Assembly (NCBI GenBank): GCA_024707325.1
Contig: JANPZY010000001.1
Location: 558,001 to 622,000, forward strand
Direction of reading: 5' to 3'
Origin: Opitutus sp.
Lineage (GTDB): Bacteria > Verrucomicrobiota > Verrucomicrobiia > Opitutales > Opitutaceae
Length of the DNA: 64,000 nucleotides
The notes under the pieces were generated by a model. That model did no database searches. It worked only from the letters and a program-made list of their open reading frames with translations, and was not told the origin of the DNA. Positions 35,475 through 45,297 of the stretch are shown one piece after another. A program made the position numbers and the translations under genes. Positions within the stretch are counted from its first letter, which is position 1. Each line of letters begins with the position of its first letter.

Positions 35475-37688
35475 CTACCGTCCGCCGCCCGCAAGCTCGG
35501 CGCGCAGAGCCTCCGGCGACTCCGCCGGCACGCGACACGCAAACTCTTCGCACACATACGCCCGCGCTCCGCCCTCACCCGGCTGCATGTCGCGGAGCCA
35601 CGGTGCCCGCGACGCGAGCCACGTCTGCCCTTCTCCGCCGTCGGCGGCGAGCAGCGTCCGGCGGGGTCCGAGCGTCTCGTGCAACACCGCTGCCAGCGCG
35701 CGGAAATCGTCCTTCGTCGGATCACCCGCGATCACCACGTGACGCGGCGGCTCCAGCGCCAGCTCGAGCGCGCATAGCATCTGGGGCATCGCTTGCGGCA
35801 TCTTCCGCCACACCGAGGCAGCGGACGCCAGACAACGCAGCGCACGACCGCGGTAGCTGAGTTTCGCGAGGCCTTTGTCGCCGGGCGTGCCCTGCTCGAA
35901 GATGGCTGCAAAGCGCAGGAGATTGCCCGCCGCCACGGAGCCGGCCGCGGGCTCGGCGCCGTCGTAGTCTTCCTTGAGCCGCAGCACGATGTGCGGATCG
36001 CTCACGCCGGAGTTGAAATAGCCGCCGTTGGTTTCGTCCCAGAACAACTCGTTCATCTTCGCCTGCAACTGCTCCGCCCAGCGCAGCCAGCGGATCTCGA
36101 AGCCGGCCTCGTAGAGATCGAGCGCGCCCTGGATCACGCAGGCGTAATCCTCCGCAAACGCGCCCGCCGAGCCGCGGCCTTGGCGCCAGTTGCGATACAG
36201 AATGCCCGTGCGGTCGTCGTAGAGTTCCTGTTTCAGAAACTCCGCCGCGCGCGTGGCTCGTTCCAGAAAACGGCTCGAGTCGGGACCCGTCGCGGACAGC
36301 CCCAGGACCTGGTGCGCCTTGGCGAAGGCCGAGATCATCAGGCCGTTCCACGCCGCGATGATCTTGTCGTCGCGATGCGGCCGCGGACGCTGCTCACGAG
36401 CCGCACGCAGTTTCTCCAGCCCCGCGAGGATGCGATCGCTCGCCTCCTGGGGCGAAAGGCCGACCGTTCGCGCCGTATCCAGGATTCCACGACGCTGGTG
36501 CAGGATGTTTTTCCCGGCGAGCTCGCCATGCGGATCGAGCTCGGAAGGCACATTGCCCTCCGTCGCGATGCCGAAATGCGTGCAAAACATCGGCGCGTCC
36601 TCGCCCACAATCGCGGCGAGCTCCGGCTGCGCCCAGACGTAAAAGGCGCCTTCCTTCTTGTGCTTTGGGTCCGCGGGATCGGCGCTGTCGGCGTCCTCCG
36701 CCGAGTAGAATCCACCCTCGGGGCTCATCAAATCGCGCTCCACGTAGCCGAGGATGTCGCGCGCGAGCCAGGCGAAGCGCTCATCGCCGGTCGCCTGTTT
36801 CGCCTCGAGGCAGTTCACCGCGATCTGCGCCTGATCGTAGAGCATCTTTTCGAAATGCGGCACGAACCAGCCCGCATCGACCGAGTAGCGGTGAAAGCCG
36901 CCGCCCACGTGATCGTGGATGCCGCCGCGCGCCATCGCCTGCAGCGTGAGCGAGGCGAGTTTGATCGCCTCCGCGCCCGCCTCGCTCTTCACGCCCTGCA
37001 GCGCGGCCGCGCGAAACAGGAACGCCAGATTCGACGCCCGCGGAAATTTCGGCGCGCTGCCGAAACCCGCGTGATCGGGATCGAACGCTTCGAAGAAATA
37101 CTGAAAGCCTTTCTCGAAGGCCTCGCCCGCCGCCTCGTGCAACGCCGATTCTTCCGCGGCCTCGGCTGACACCGCACGCGCTTCGACAAAGTGCTCACGC
37201 ATCGCCGAGATCGCCCGCTCGCCTTCGGCCACGAGTTTGTCGCGTTCCTTTTCCCAGCTGTTGGCGATCGCGCGGAGCAGCGTCGAAAACCCCGGCCGCC
37301 CGTGCCGGTCCTCCGGCGGAAAATACGTGCCGCCGTAAAACGGTTTCAGATCCGGCGTGAGCCACGCGCTCAGCGGCCAGCCGCCGTGGCCGGTCATCGC
37401 CTGCACGTAGGACATGTAAACCTTGTCCACATCGGGCCGCTCCTCGCGATCGACCTTGATCGGCACGAAGTGCGCGTTGAGCAGCTCCGCCACTTCGTCG
37501 CTCTCGAACGACTCGTGCGCCATCACATGACACCAGTGGCAGGTCGAGTAGCCGATGCTGAGGAAAATGGGCTTCTGCTCCGCGCGGGCTTTCGCGATCG
37601 CCGCCTCGTTCCACGGGAGCCACTGCACGGGATTGTCAGCGTGCTGGAGCAGATAAGGCGATTTTTCGTGAGCGAGCGCGTTGGGCAT
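35475..37688 (-). CDS. DUF255 thioredoxin-domain protein (YyaL/Spata20 type)
   Basis: 737 residues. The N-terminus is the DUF255 thioredoxin-like domain: [20 protein letters not shown], then [18 protein letters not shown] with a CHWC active site, and [12 protein letters not shown]. The rest is an (alpha/alpha)6 barrel as in glycosidases and epimerases ([28 protein letters not shown]). Conserved from bacteria to man (SPATA20); the substrate is not established. It stands between the hybrid kinase and a phosphoesterase gene. Length agrees with the family. Confidence 0.92.
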   Translation of the reverse strand: MPNALAHEKSPYLLQHADNPVQWLPWNEAAIAKARAEQKPIFLSIGYSTCHWCHVMAHESFESDEVAELLNAHFVPIKVDREERPDVDKVYMSYVQAMTGHGGWPLSAWLTPDLKPFYGGTYFPPEDRHGRPGFSTLLRAIANSWEKERDKLVAEGERAISAMREHFVEARAVSAEAAEESALHEAAGEAFEKGFQYFFEAFDPDHAGFGSAPKFPRASNLAFLFRAAALQGVKSEAGAEAIKLASLTLQAMARGGIHDHVGGGFHRYSVDAGWFVPHFEKMLYDQAQIAVNCLEAKQATGDERFAWLARDILGYVERDLMSPEGGFYSAEDADSADPADPKHKKEGAFYVWAQPELAAIVGEDAPMFCTHFGIATEGNVPSELDPHGELAGKNILHQRRGILDTARTVGLSPQEASDRILAGLEKLRAAREQRPRPHRDDKIIAAWNGLMISAFAKAHQVLGLSATGPDSSRFLERATRAAEFLKQELYDDRTGILYRNWRQGRGSAGAFAEDYACVIQGALDLYEAGFEIRWLRWAEQLQAKMNELFWDETNGGYFNSGVSDPHIVLRLKEDYDGAEPAAGSVAAGNLLRFAAIFEQGTPGDKGLAKLSYRGRALRCLASAASVWRKMPQAMPQMLCALELALEPPRHVVIAGDPTKDDFRALAAVLHETLGPRRTLLAADGGEGQTWLASRAPWLRDMQPGEGGARAYVCEEFACRVPAESPEALRAELAGGGR

Positions 37689-37768
37689 GAGGCCGCGACG
37701 TTAGGCACCGACCGCACCGGCGCAAACGACCTCGCACGCTTCGCGACGAAAAGTGTGTCCTGCGTCGA

Positions 37769-38511
37769 CTACGCGCGTCCGGTTTCCAGCACGCGCGCCC
37801 ACTCTTCCCAACCGAAACTCCGCGCCTGCGCCGCCGCCTGCTGCCAGTCGTAATCGAGCGCAATCAACTCGGCCGTCCAGCGCCCGCCGCGTCGCTCGAC
37901 GATCGCGTAACGCGAGTGGCGCGTGCCCGCTTCCATCACATGCGGCGCCGGCACGCTTTGCCGATACGCAGGCAAGCCGACACTGCCGGGATTCACCACC
38001 AACCGGCCGTCGCCAAACTCGATCGCGCGCGGCACGTGCGAATGTGCGCACAGCACCAGCGGCTCCGTCACGCCGCGCAGACGTTCCTCGATCTCCGCCG
38101 CCGTCGCCACACGCGCGCGCCGTGCGGCTCCACCGTTTCGACCAGGTATTCGAGATCGCTCACCGGCGTGGAGTGAAACGCCACCCAGCCGTCGCCGCGC
38201 ACTTCGAAGGGTAGCTTCCCAAGCCACGCGATGTCATCAGCCGCCAGACGCTCGCGCGCAAACGTCGCCGAAGCTCCCGCGGCGCCGGCCGCGCCCGTAA
38301 CCGCGCGATCGCCGTTTCCCCGCACGTGGAGCGCGCCGCTCGCTCGCAACAACGCCACGCTGAGCGCGGGCTCGAGCGGACCGTTGGCGTTGTCGCCGAG
38401 ATTCACGATCACCTCCACTGCACGCTGCGCGATGTCCGCCAGCACCGCCTCGAGCGCGAGCGCATTTCCATGGACATCAGCGATCACCGCGAGACGGAGA
38501 GTGGTGCTCAT
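37769..38511 (-). CDS. metallophosphoesterase, YfcE-like, frameshifted
   Basis: A protein of about 247 residues in two frames. The first frame has TLRLAVIADVHGNALALEAV and NLGDNANGP; the second has LVLCAHSHVPRAI and VVNPGSVGLPA. Together these are the metal-binding motifs of the calcineurin-like YfcE/MJ0936 family. The break lies in a GCGCGCGCG tract at about 38110-38121, needing one more base or two fewer. The class dephosphorylates small phosphodiesters or monoesters; substrate unknown. ATG at 38511 fits the family start. The intact motifs on both sides suggest a recent change or sequence error rather than an old pseudogene. Confidence 0.8.
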
Positions 38512-38645
38512 TTTGCTCAAAACACCGCGCGTCTTCGCTGCGCGCAAGTCTCACCTCGCTGCCGCAGGCGCGCCATAAAGTCACCCATTTACATTCTCAC
38601 TTGCCAATGACGCGTCGCCTGCCTCCTCCTCGGACTGCGTCCTCC

Positions 38646-39026
38646 ATGCTTCCGCAGACACCCACGCCTTACGATGGTTTGCACGTCCGCCACGCGGATG
38701 TGTTTCCCAAGATCTGCGTGCGTTGCTCGCGGCAGTTCGACGACATCCGCTCTTTCATCGCGGGCACGACGCCGGTGTTTCGTTCGTCGGGATTGATGGA
38801 GCACAAGGATCCCGCGATCGGCACGGTGGTGATCCTGATCCGCAACTGCACCTGCGGCACTTCGCTCGCGCTGCATTGCAAGGACCGGCGTGATCGCAGC
38901 AACAAAGGCATCGCGCGCCGCGAACGCTTCGCGGCGCTGCTCGCCCTGCTCACCGAATCCGGACTCTCGCCCGAAACCGCCCGCGCCGAAACCGTGCGGG
39001 TGATGAACGAGACCGAAGAGTCTTGA
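38646..39026 (+). CDS. hypothetical Cys-rich protein
   Basis: 126 residues beginning MLPQTPTPYDGLHVRHADVF. Two Cys pairs, KICVRCSRQF and NCTCG followed by LHCKDRRD, suggest a zinc ribbon. The C-terminus is helical and basic (GIARRERFAALLALL). No known family was recognised. An upstream in-frame ATG at 38607 would add thirteen residues with a low-complexity Pro-rich start. It precedes a HAD hydrolase gene by 67 bp. Confidence 0.65.
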   Translation: MLPQTPTPYDGLHVRHADVFPKICVRCSRQFDDIRSFIAGTTPVFRSSGLMEHKDPAIGTVVILIRNCTCGTSLALHCKDRRDRSNKGIARRERFAALLALLTESGLSPETARAETVRVMNETEES

Positions 39027-39093
39027 GCCGCGGACGGGAACGCGGCGGGAAATTTTCCCGCGACACGGCTCCTTTCGCGCGAAACGCTGCGTC

Positions 39094-39750
39094 ATGATTC
39101 GCGCTGTCATTTTTGATTTCGACGGACTGATCCTCGACACCGAGACGCCGCTGATCGACGCGTATGCCGAAGTGCACCGCGCGCATGACGTGGCTTTCGA
39201 CCGGGCCGCGTTCATCCGCAGCGTCGGTCACGCCGAGTATGCGTTCGATCCGTGGCATGGTTTCAGCCCGCACGCCGATCGCGCCGCGCTCGAAGCGGAG
39301 CGTCGCACGCACAAAGACGCCCTGATCCAACAACAACAAGTGCTGCCCGGCGTCGTGCCGTTGCTCGACGACGCGCGCCGGCTCGGGCTCCGCATCGGAC
39401 TCGCCTCCAACTCCGAACACGCGTGGGTCGAGCCGCATCTCGCGCGACTCGGTCTGCTCGATCGCTTCGAGTTTCTCGCCTGCCGGGGAGACGCTCCTTC
39501 GCCGAAACCAGAACCGGATCTGTATCGGCTCGTGCTCAATCGCTTCGGCCTGCGCGGCATCGAAGCGATCGCGTTCGAAGATTCCTTCACCGGTTCGCTC
39601 GCCGCCAAGCGCGCCAATCTCTGGACCGTCGCCGTGCCCGGCCCCTCGACCGCGCATCACGATCTCTCGCACGCCGATCTGCGCGTAAAGTCGCTCGCGG
39701 AAGTCCGACTCGAAGATCTCATCGCGCGGTTTTCCCCACCTCAGCCGTAG
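39094..39750 (+). CDS. HAD hydrolase, beta-phosphoglucomutase/GS1-like
   Basis: 218 residues. Motif I is IFDFDGLILDTE, typical of subfamily IA phosphatases and beta-phosphoglucomutases; motif II is LASNSEH; motif III-IV is KPEPDLYR...AFEDSFTGSLAAK. The cap has the LPGVVPLLDDARRLG hinge. A sugar-phosphate phosphatase is likely; mutase activity is possible. Convergent with the ABC-F gene, with array C between. Confidence 0.88.
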   Translation: MIRAVIFDFDGLILDTETPLIDAYAEVHRAHDVAFDRAAFIRSVGHAEYAFDPWHGFSPHADRAALEAERRTHKDALIQQQQVLPGVVPLLDDARRLGLRIGLASNSEHAWVEPHLARLGLLDRFEFLACRGDAPSPKPEPDLYRLVLNRFGLRGIEAIAFEDSFTGSLAAKRANLWTVAVPGPSTAHHDLSHADLRVKSLAEVRLEDLIARFSPPQP

Positions 39751-39892
39751 ATCGCACCGGGTCGCGAGCCGGTGCGCACGTTGGCGCGACCGTGTCCGCC
39801 CCTTGTCCCGACTCGGTCCGCATCATGGCTCGACCCGGTGCGGACTCAGGCTCGACCCGGGACGCACTTTGTCCCGAGTCGGTTCAACCACC
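39750..39892 (-). repeat. 22-bp degenerate tandem array C
   Basis: Thirteen 11-bp half-units in perfect register from 39750 to 39892 (for example GTCCCGACTCG at 39805, GTCCGCATCAT at 39816, GGCTCGACCCG at 39827, GTGCGGACTCA at 39838). Reverse orientation relative to array A. It fills the whole gap between two convergent genes: it starts at the last base of the HAD stop and runs through the ABC-F stop (39884-39886). Confidence 0.85.
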
Positions 39893-41683
39893 GAGTTCCT
39901 CCCAACGCGCGTAGGCGTGGGCGATTTCGGCTTCGAGTTCCGCGAGGCGCGCGGTGGCTTTGGCCACTTCCGGGCCGGCCGTTTTGAAGAAAACGGGATC
40001 GGCCAGTTTTTCCGTGATCGCGGCCTGCTCGCTCTCGAGCGCTTCGATGCGACCCGGAAGTTCTTCGAGTTCCTTGCGCTCCTTGTTCAGCAGTTTCTTC
40101 GGATGCGGCGCTGAAGGAGCCGCCGTCGTAGCCGCTTTTTCACGCGCTTTCTCCGCTTCGCGTTGCTGGGTGAGTGCGAGTGCGCGAGCGGCTTTTTCTT
40201 TCTGCCAGTCATCGTAACCGCCGATGTATTCGGTCACCGTGGCGTCGCCTTCGAACACGACGAGGCTCGTGCAGACTTCGTTGAGAAACGCGCGGTCGTG
40301 ACTCACGAGCAGGAGCGTGCCGCCGAATTCCACGAGCAAATCTTCGAGCAGCTCGAGCGTCTCGGCATCGAGATCGTTGGTCGGCTCGTCGAGCACGAGC
40401 ACGTTGCACGGCTTCGTGAAGAGGCGAGCGAGCAGCAGCCGGTTGCGTTCGCCACCGGACAGCGCGCGGATCGGCGTGCGGGCGCGCGCAGGCTCGAAGA
40501 GAAAATCCTCGAGATAGGAAATCACGTGACGCGTGCGGCCGTTGATCGTCACGGTCGCGTTGCCGTCGGCGACGGCGTCCTGCACGCGCATCGATTCGTC
40601 GAACTGCGCGCGGAGTTGATCGAAATAGACGACCTCGAGGCGCGTGCCTTGCTCGACCGTGCCTTCGGTCGGAGTGAGTTCGCCGAGGAGCAGACGCAGC
40701 AGCGTGGTTTTGCCCGCGCCGTTGGGACCGACGATGCCGATCTTGTCGCCGCGTTCGATGCGAAGATCGAGATGACGCACGATCCAGCGATCCTCGTAAC
40801 GAAAACCCGCGTCGGTGCAGGTGATGACCTTGAAGCCGCTGCGATCCGCCTCCTGCGCGGTCATCTTCGCGGTGCCGGTGCGCTCGCGACGGGCGGCACG
40901 CTCGGCGCGCATTTTTTCGAGCGCGTGAATGCGGCCCTGCGCGCGCGAGCGCTGCGCCCGCACACCACGGCGAATCCACACTTCTTCCTGCGCGAGTTTC
41001 TTGTCGAACTGCGCACGCTCCACCTCCTCGGCTTCGAGCACGGCCTGTTTGCGCACGAGAAACGTATCGTAGTCGCACGCCCAGCCGATGAGTTTGCCGC
41101 GATCGACTTCGACGATGCGCGTGGCGAGTTTGCGGAGAAACGCGCGATCGTGAGTGACGAACACCAGTGCGCCGCCCCACTCCAACAAAAACTGCTCGAG
41201 CCACTGAATGGACTCGAGATCGAGGTGATTGGTCGGTTCGTCGAGCAGCAGCAGTTGCGGTTGCTCCACGAGACCGCGCGCGAGCAGCACACGACGTTTT
41301 TGTCCGGCCGAGAGCGAAGCAAACTCGTCCGTCGCGGGGAGCTTCATCTGCTCGATGAGGCGTTCGACGCGATCGTGTCGTTCCCAGTCGTTGTGCTCCT
41401 CGTAGCTGCCGCCTTCGCCTTCCACGACGCTCTGCACGGTGCCGGTCAAACCGGCGGGCACTTCCTGACGCAGCGTCGAGAAAACCGCCTCGGGCTGGCG
41501 AAACACCTGGCCTTCGTCGGGCTTCAATTCGCCCGCGATGACTTTCATCAGCGTCGATTTACCCGCGCCGTTGCGGCCGACGAGACACACGCGTTCACCG
41601 CGGTCGATCTGGAGATTGACGCGATCGAGCAACGGCGCGCCACCGAAGCTCAGGCTGACATCGAGGAGACTGACGAGGGCCAT
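39884..41683 (-). CDS. uup: ABC-F ATPase, Uup type
   Basis: 599 residues with two ABC domains. Domain 1: Walker A GRNGAGKS, signature LSAGQKRRV, Walker B LLLLDEPTNHLD. Domain 2: GPNGAGKT, LSGGERNRLLLA, VLVLDEPTNDLD. The C-terminus is a coiled coil (KKLLNKERKELEELPGRIEA), as in Uup. No membrane segments; ABC-F proteins act on ribosomes or, for Uup, on branched DNA. It lies 26 bp downstream of the ALG11-like gene on the same strand, so it may be transcribed with the glycosylation genes without functional link. ATG at 41683 matches the domain start. Confidence 0.9.
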   Translation of the reverse strand: MALVSLLDVSLSFGGAPLLDRVNLQIDRGERVCLVGRNGAGKSTLMKVIAGELKPDEGQVFRQPEAVFSTLRQEVPAGLTGTVQSVVEGEGGSYEEHNDWERHDRVERLIEQMKLPATDEFASLSAGQKRRVLLARGLVEQPQLLLLDEPTNHLDLESIQWLEQFLLEWGGALVFVTHDRAFLRKLATRIVEVDRGKLIGWACDYDTFLVRKQAVLEAEEVERAQFDKKLAQEEVWIRRGVRAQRSRAQGRIHALEKMRAERAARRERTGTAKMTAQEADRSGFKVITCTDAGFRYEDRWIVRHLDLRIERGDKIGIVGPNGAGKTTLLRLLLGELTPTEGTVEQGTRLEVVYFDQLRAQFDESMRVQDAVADGNATVTINGRTRHVISYLEDFLFEPARARTPIRALSGGERNRLLLARLFTKPCNVLVLDEPTNDLDAETLELLEDLLVEFGGTLLLVSHDRAFLNEVCTSLVVFEGDATVTEYIGGYDDWQKEKAARALALTQQREAEKAREKAATTAAPSAPHPKKLLNKERKELEELPGRIEALESEQAAITEKLADPVFFKTAGPEVAKATARLAELEAEIAHAYARWEELGG

Positions 41684-41709
41684 GAACCGACGACCTTGAA
41701 CGCCGGCCC

Positions 41710-42873
41710 CTACGAGGCGCAAGGCCCGGCTTCAGCGAGCGAGCGGCGTAGCTGCGCCACAAAACGTTCTGGGGCAAACAAGCCGCGCCGACTCAGCGCA
41801 CGCGCGTGCAACTCACGCTGCAGTGTTTCGTCGCGCACAAGTCGCCCGAGCTTTTCCGCCGCATCCGCCTCGTCGTGATAAAGCTGGCGTGCGTCGCCGA
41901 GAATCTCCGGAGGCCCGCCTGTGTCAGGCGCGAGCACGATCATCCCCGCGTCCTGCATTTCCGCCACGGCGATGCCAAACGGCTCGCACTCCATCCCGTG
42001 CAGTCCGTAGCGGCTCGTCGCGAGCAGCGTGCCGAGCTCCGTGCGCGTCACGCCCACCTGCAACTCCGCGCAAGCCGCGCGCGCCTGGCGTTCGATCGCG
42101 CGCCGCTCGCGCGCACCGCAATCCCATCGACCGGCCAACACCAGCTCCAACGCGACTCCGTTCTGTCGCACCGCGTTCACGATCCGCAGCACCCGTTCCA
42201 AACCTTTGCCCCCAAAAGAGGCGGCCGACGCACACCACACGGTCGCGACGTTCCGCCCACGGCCGAAGAGCATCGCCGCGCACGAGTTCCGGCACCGGCG
42301 GATACAACACGGTGCACGAAGACGCGTAGATGCGCTTCCACTCTTCGGCGGTGAAACGGGAATTCACCCAGGACACGTTGTCGCGCTCTGCAAACGGCGC
42401 CCCGGTTTCGAGCCGTCGCGCGAGGGCTTCGTGAAACGCGTCGCTCCGGGGATGCCGTGCCATAGAATGCGCCCCGTGCACTGCGGCGACCGCGGCCAAT
42501 GCACGTATTGAAAACCTGGATGCGGCAAACGCATCTCGTCACACGTGCTGATCCAACGCTCGATTCCCTCCTGCACCGCGATCGCACGGGCAAATCGCTC
42601 CAGCAGCGCGCGCCGAATGCGGTGCCCACGCCCTGGCAAAATTCGCAACAACGCGCGATCGCGCAGTGGCAGCAACTTCACCGCGAGTTTCGGCCAGTGA
42701 CTCGCCAGTTCGGTGCCAAAGGCCGCATCGATCGCGCGCCAGTCCACGCGCTTTTCGGTCACGAGCGTGACTTCACCCTCGGACGCGAGAGCCTGCATCA
42801 CCCACGCGCCGACCAATTCACCACCGCCTCGCGGGCCGAAGCCCGGATGCACCACACCCCAGCGCACGCTCAT
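41710..42873 (-). CDS. ALG11-like GT4 mannosyltransferase, two frameshifts
   Basis: About 387 residues in three frames. Frame 1: VVHPGFGPRGGGELVGAW and FQYVHWPRS. Frame 2 (from about 42490): WVNSRFTAEEWKRIY, then CTVLYPPVPE. Frame 3 (from about 42212): GGKGLERVLRIV, then YGLHGMECEPFGIAVAE and APDTGGPPEIL. These blocks parallel eukaryotic ALG11: HP-GGGGER, YVHYP, NS-WT, YPP, GLHTMWNEHFGI, HNSGGP. ALG11 adds alpha-1,2-mannoses to the lipid-linked core. The second break is an extra base in a TTTT/GGGGG run (42209-42217); removing it gives VGRLFGGKG. The first is a missing base near 42481-42497. Start overlaps the ALG2-like stop by 4 bp. Family match by motif only. Confidence 0.72.
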
Positions 42874-44063
42874 GACTCGCGGACCGTTTGTTCCGCCTCG
42901 CGCACGAATGCTCGCGCGAAACGCTCTTCGGAAAACTCCGCCACCGCACGCTCGCGGGCAGCGCGGCCCATTCGCTCGACCCGCGGCGGATCGCGCAACC
43001 AGTCGCGCATCGCCGCGCCAAACTCTGCTGCCGTGGGCTCGCGCAAGGCGCCCGTGATTCCATCCGTAACGATCTCGCGTGGACCGGCCGCATTCACCGC
43101 CAGCACCGGACGTCCGCGCATCATCGCCTCGATCAGCACAATCCCGAAATGCTCCTCCGTCGCAGGATGAATCAGCGCCAACGCATCAGCCCAGCGCCGC
43201 TCGAGTTCGCGCACGCTCGGATTAAACACAAAGCTCACGCGATCGGCCACGCCGCGACGCGTCGCCTCCGCTTTCAACCGCTCCACCAACGCCACGACTT
43301 CCGGGCGACGTTCATCGTAACCGCCAGCAAACACCAAACGGCAGCGCGCAAATTCCTCCCGCGAAAGCTGCTCGCGCAGCCAGCCCAGCGCTTCGACCGC
43401 GAGCGGCAGATTTTTAAGCGGATCGAAACGTCCAAGCACGAGGAACTGTTTTTCCGCGTCCGCCGTGACTTGCGGTGGCACCGGAACAACCGGCGTGCCG
43501 GGATGCACGACCGCGATCTCGCGATCGCGCAGCGAGACGAAGGTGTTTCGCACGGCCTCACGCGTGAACGACGAATTCACGAGCACGCGATGCGCCGCCG
43601 CGAGGCCACGCTCTTCGAGTCGCGCCGCCGCCCAGCGATACACCCGATGCGGCCAGCTCCAGGAGCCGGGGAAAAGCGCGTCGGGGAAATGGCAATACAC
43701 GAGCACGCGCGCCCGCGGCCAATCGCGCCGCATCCACACCGCCGCGTGAACGACCGCATCGCACACGAGAAGATCGGGCTCGCAGTCATTCGCACGGAGC
43801 CGTCGAAGCAGGCGACGCTGCCGCGCGATATTTTTCCCCAGGCGAAACCGCGTGAACTCGCCCCACGCTTCGGCCGCGTCCACGCGCAGCGTCAACCTGC
43901 CCCCCGTGAGTTCCGCGATCGCCTCAGGATCGCGGCATTCGTTGACCCACATCTCCACGCGCCAGCCCGCGGCTTGCAGCGCGAGCGCCGCATCGATCGC
44001 GAGTCGATCGGCACCACCGAAGCCGAGCCAAGGACGAACAAAAACCGCGAAGCGCGGCTTCAT
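42870..44063 (-). CDS. ALG2-like GT4 mannosyltransferase
   Basis: 397 residues, complete. Motifs matching ALG2 (the enzyme adding the alpha-1,3 and alpha-1,6 mannoses to Man-GlcNAc2-PP-lipid): PWLGFGGADRLAIDAALALQ at the N-terminus, VYCHFPDALF, LVNSSFTREAVRNTF, VLGRFDPLKNLPLAVEA, and the donor site EEHFGIVLIEAMMRGRPVLA with NAAGPREIVTDGITG. No N-terminal membrane anchor, so cytoplasmic or peripheral. Overlaps the ALG1-like gene upstream and the ALG11-like gene downstream by 4 bp each, a tight operon. It could alternatively make another mannose-containing glycan, but the combination of neighbours argues for a core oligosaccharide. Confidence 0.8.
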   Translation of the reverse strand: MKPRFAVFVRPWLGFGGADRLAIDAALALQAAGWRVEMWVNECRDPEAIAELTGGRLTLRVDAAEAWGEFTRFRLGKNIARQRRLLRRLRANDCEPDLLVCDAVVHAAVWMRRDWPRARVLVYCHFPDALFPGSWSWPHRVYRWAAARLEERGLAAAHRVLVNSSFTREAVRNTFVSLRDREIAVVHPGTPVVPVPPQVTADAEKQFLVLGRFDPLKNLPLAVEALGWLREQLSREEFARCRLVFAGGYDERRPEVVALVERLKAEATRRGVADRVSFVFNPSVRELERRWADALALIHPATEEHFGIVLIEAMMRGRPVLAVNAAGPREIVTDGITGALREPTAAEFGAAMRDWLRDPPRVERMGRAARERAVAEFSEERFARAFVREAEQTVRES

Positions 44064-45229
44064 ACCACGACCTCCGTTTCAAAATGCTGCAGCCAGTCGT
44101 CGAGCGCGCGGTGCCAGCGCGTTTCCCATGTTTCCGCTGTCGGCATTGCGGGCGGCAGCGATTCGCGCTGCGCGAGGTGTCGCAGTTTTTCCTCCAACTC
44201 CTCGTCGGTGCGGAAGCGTTCGAGCGCAGCGTCCGTCTCCAACTCCTCGAGCACCGAACCGTAATCACGCACGAGCGCCGGCAGCCCGGCGCCGCGAAAA
44301 TCCGCGAGCTTCATCGGCAGATCGAGCCCCGAGGACGACACGTGCAAACACAGTCCCGCGTCGGCGAGTGTCAGGAATTCTGGATACGCGCCCGGCGGCA
44401 ACCAGCCGGTGCGAATCTCGATCGGTCCCGCCGGCAGCTCCTTCAACGCGCGCTCGAACGCCTCGCGTCCATGTCCGCGTCCCGTTGCGAATACGACCAG
44501 GCGTGAGTCGCGCCACGGTGCGGACCGGGTCGCGGTCAGGTGCGCCACACGCCGGAGCGCATCGAGGTCCTCGTCGCGCCCCCAGCTGGACGGAGCCGCG
44601 ACCCAGTGCGCATCGACTCGCGGCATGGGTTGCTCCGGCCAGACGCGCTGCCACCACGCCGCGCGATCGGTCGGACGAACCACGTTCGCGCGCGCCGATG
44701 GCGCATCGTGAATCACACACGCGTTTTTCAACCCAAGCCACTGCGCGAGCGCGCGCGACACGGCGATGTGCAAGCCGGCGCTGAGCGCGGGAAGCTTTTC
44801 GAGCACGCGATACAGCGCGACAGCGACACGGCCGCGATTCGGCGCGAGCGCGAGCAACGTGAAACCGAGATTATGCCAATCCATGGCAACGTCTGCGCCG
44901 CGTGCACCACGCGCGAGCCAGGCGGCGAACACCGCCGGGAAACCGGGCGGATTTTGCACGAGCGCGAGATGCCACGAGTCATCTGTCACCAATTTCCTGC
45001 CGAGCGTTAACACCGCGCGCAGCAGTCCCCCGCCGTTCGCGCGCAAGTCCCACACGCGCACGTCGGAGTCGTTGGCGAGATCCTCCGGCAGCGCGTTTTC
45101 GAGCGCGCCGGCAAGCGTCACGCGCCAACCCCGCTCGCGAAATGCCCGCGCGTGGTTGAGCATCCGCGGACTGCGTCCGAGATCGCCGAGGACGATCACA
45201 ACGACATGGGGACGTGAGGCGCAACGCAT
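44060..45229 (-). CDS. ALG1-like (GT33) beta-mannosyltransferase
   Basis: 390 residues. It carries the diagnostic ALG1 blocks: VVVIVLGDLGRSPRMLNHA near the start, VAMDWHNLGFTLL, and SSSGLDLPMKLADFRGAGLP near the C-terminus. ALG1 adds the first beta-1,4 mannose to GlcNAc2-PP-dolichol; bacterial members of this family are unusual. It lacks the ALG1 membrane helix. Start at 45229 opens just before the first block; an in-frame ATG at 45271 would add fourteen residues. A 44-bp piece of the 22-bp repeat family lies inside (44507-44550), adding an Arg/Ser/Thr-rich stretch (HLTATRSAPWRDSR) between conserved regions. First gene of the minus-strand glycosyltransferase operon. Confidence 0.8.
   Translation of the reverse strand: MRCASRPHVVVIVLGDLGRSPRMLNHARAFRERGWRVTLAGALENALPEDLANDSDVRVWDLRANGGGLLRAVLTLGRKLVTDDSWHLALVQNPPGFPAVFAAWLARGARGADVAMDWHNLGFTLLALAPNRGRVAVALYRVLEKLPALSAGLHIAVSRALAQWLGLKNACVIHDAPSARANVVRPTDRAAWWQRVWPEQPMPRVDAHWVAAPSSWGRDEDLDALRRVAHLTATRSAPWRDSRLVVFATGRGHGREAFERALKELPAGPIEIRTGWLPPGAYPEFLTLADAGLCLHVSSSGLDLPMKLADFRGAGLPALVRDYGSVLEELETDAALERFRTDEELEEKLRHLAQRESLPPAMPTAETWETRWHRALDDWLQHFETEVVV
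44507..44550 (+). repeat. 22-bp repeat fragment inside ALG1-like gene
   Basis: Four 11-bp half-units in register: GTCGCGCCACG, GTGCGGACCGG, GTCGCGGTCAG, GTGCGCCACAC. Same family as arrays A-F, here within a reading frame that stays open. Confidence 0.75.
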
Positions 45230-45297
45230 CAAGAATTTGGCGACCAAATCGGAATTGTGCTTGGCGGACAAGCGCCTATGGCTCGGCGCGGTTTCCC

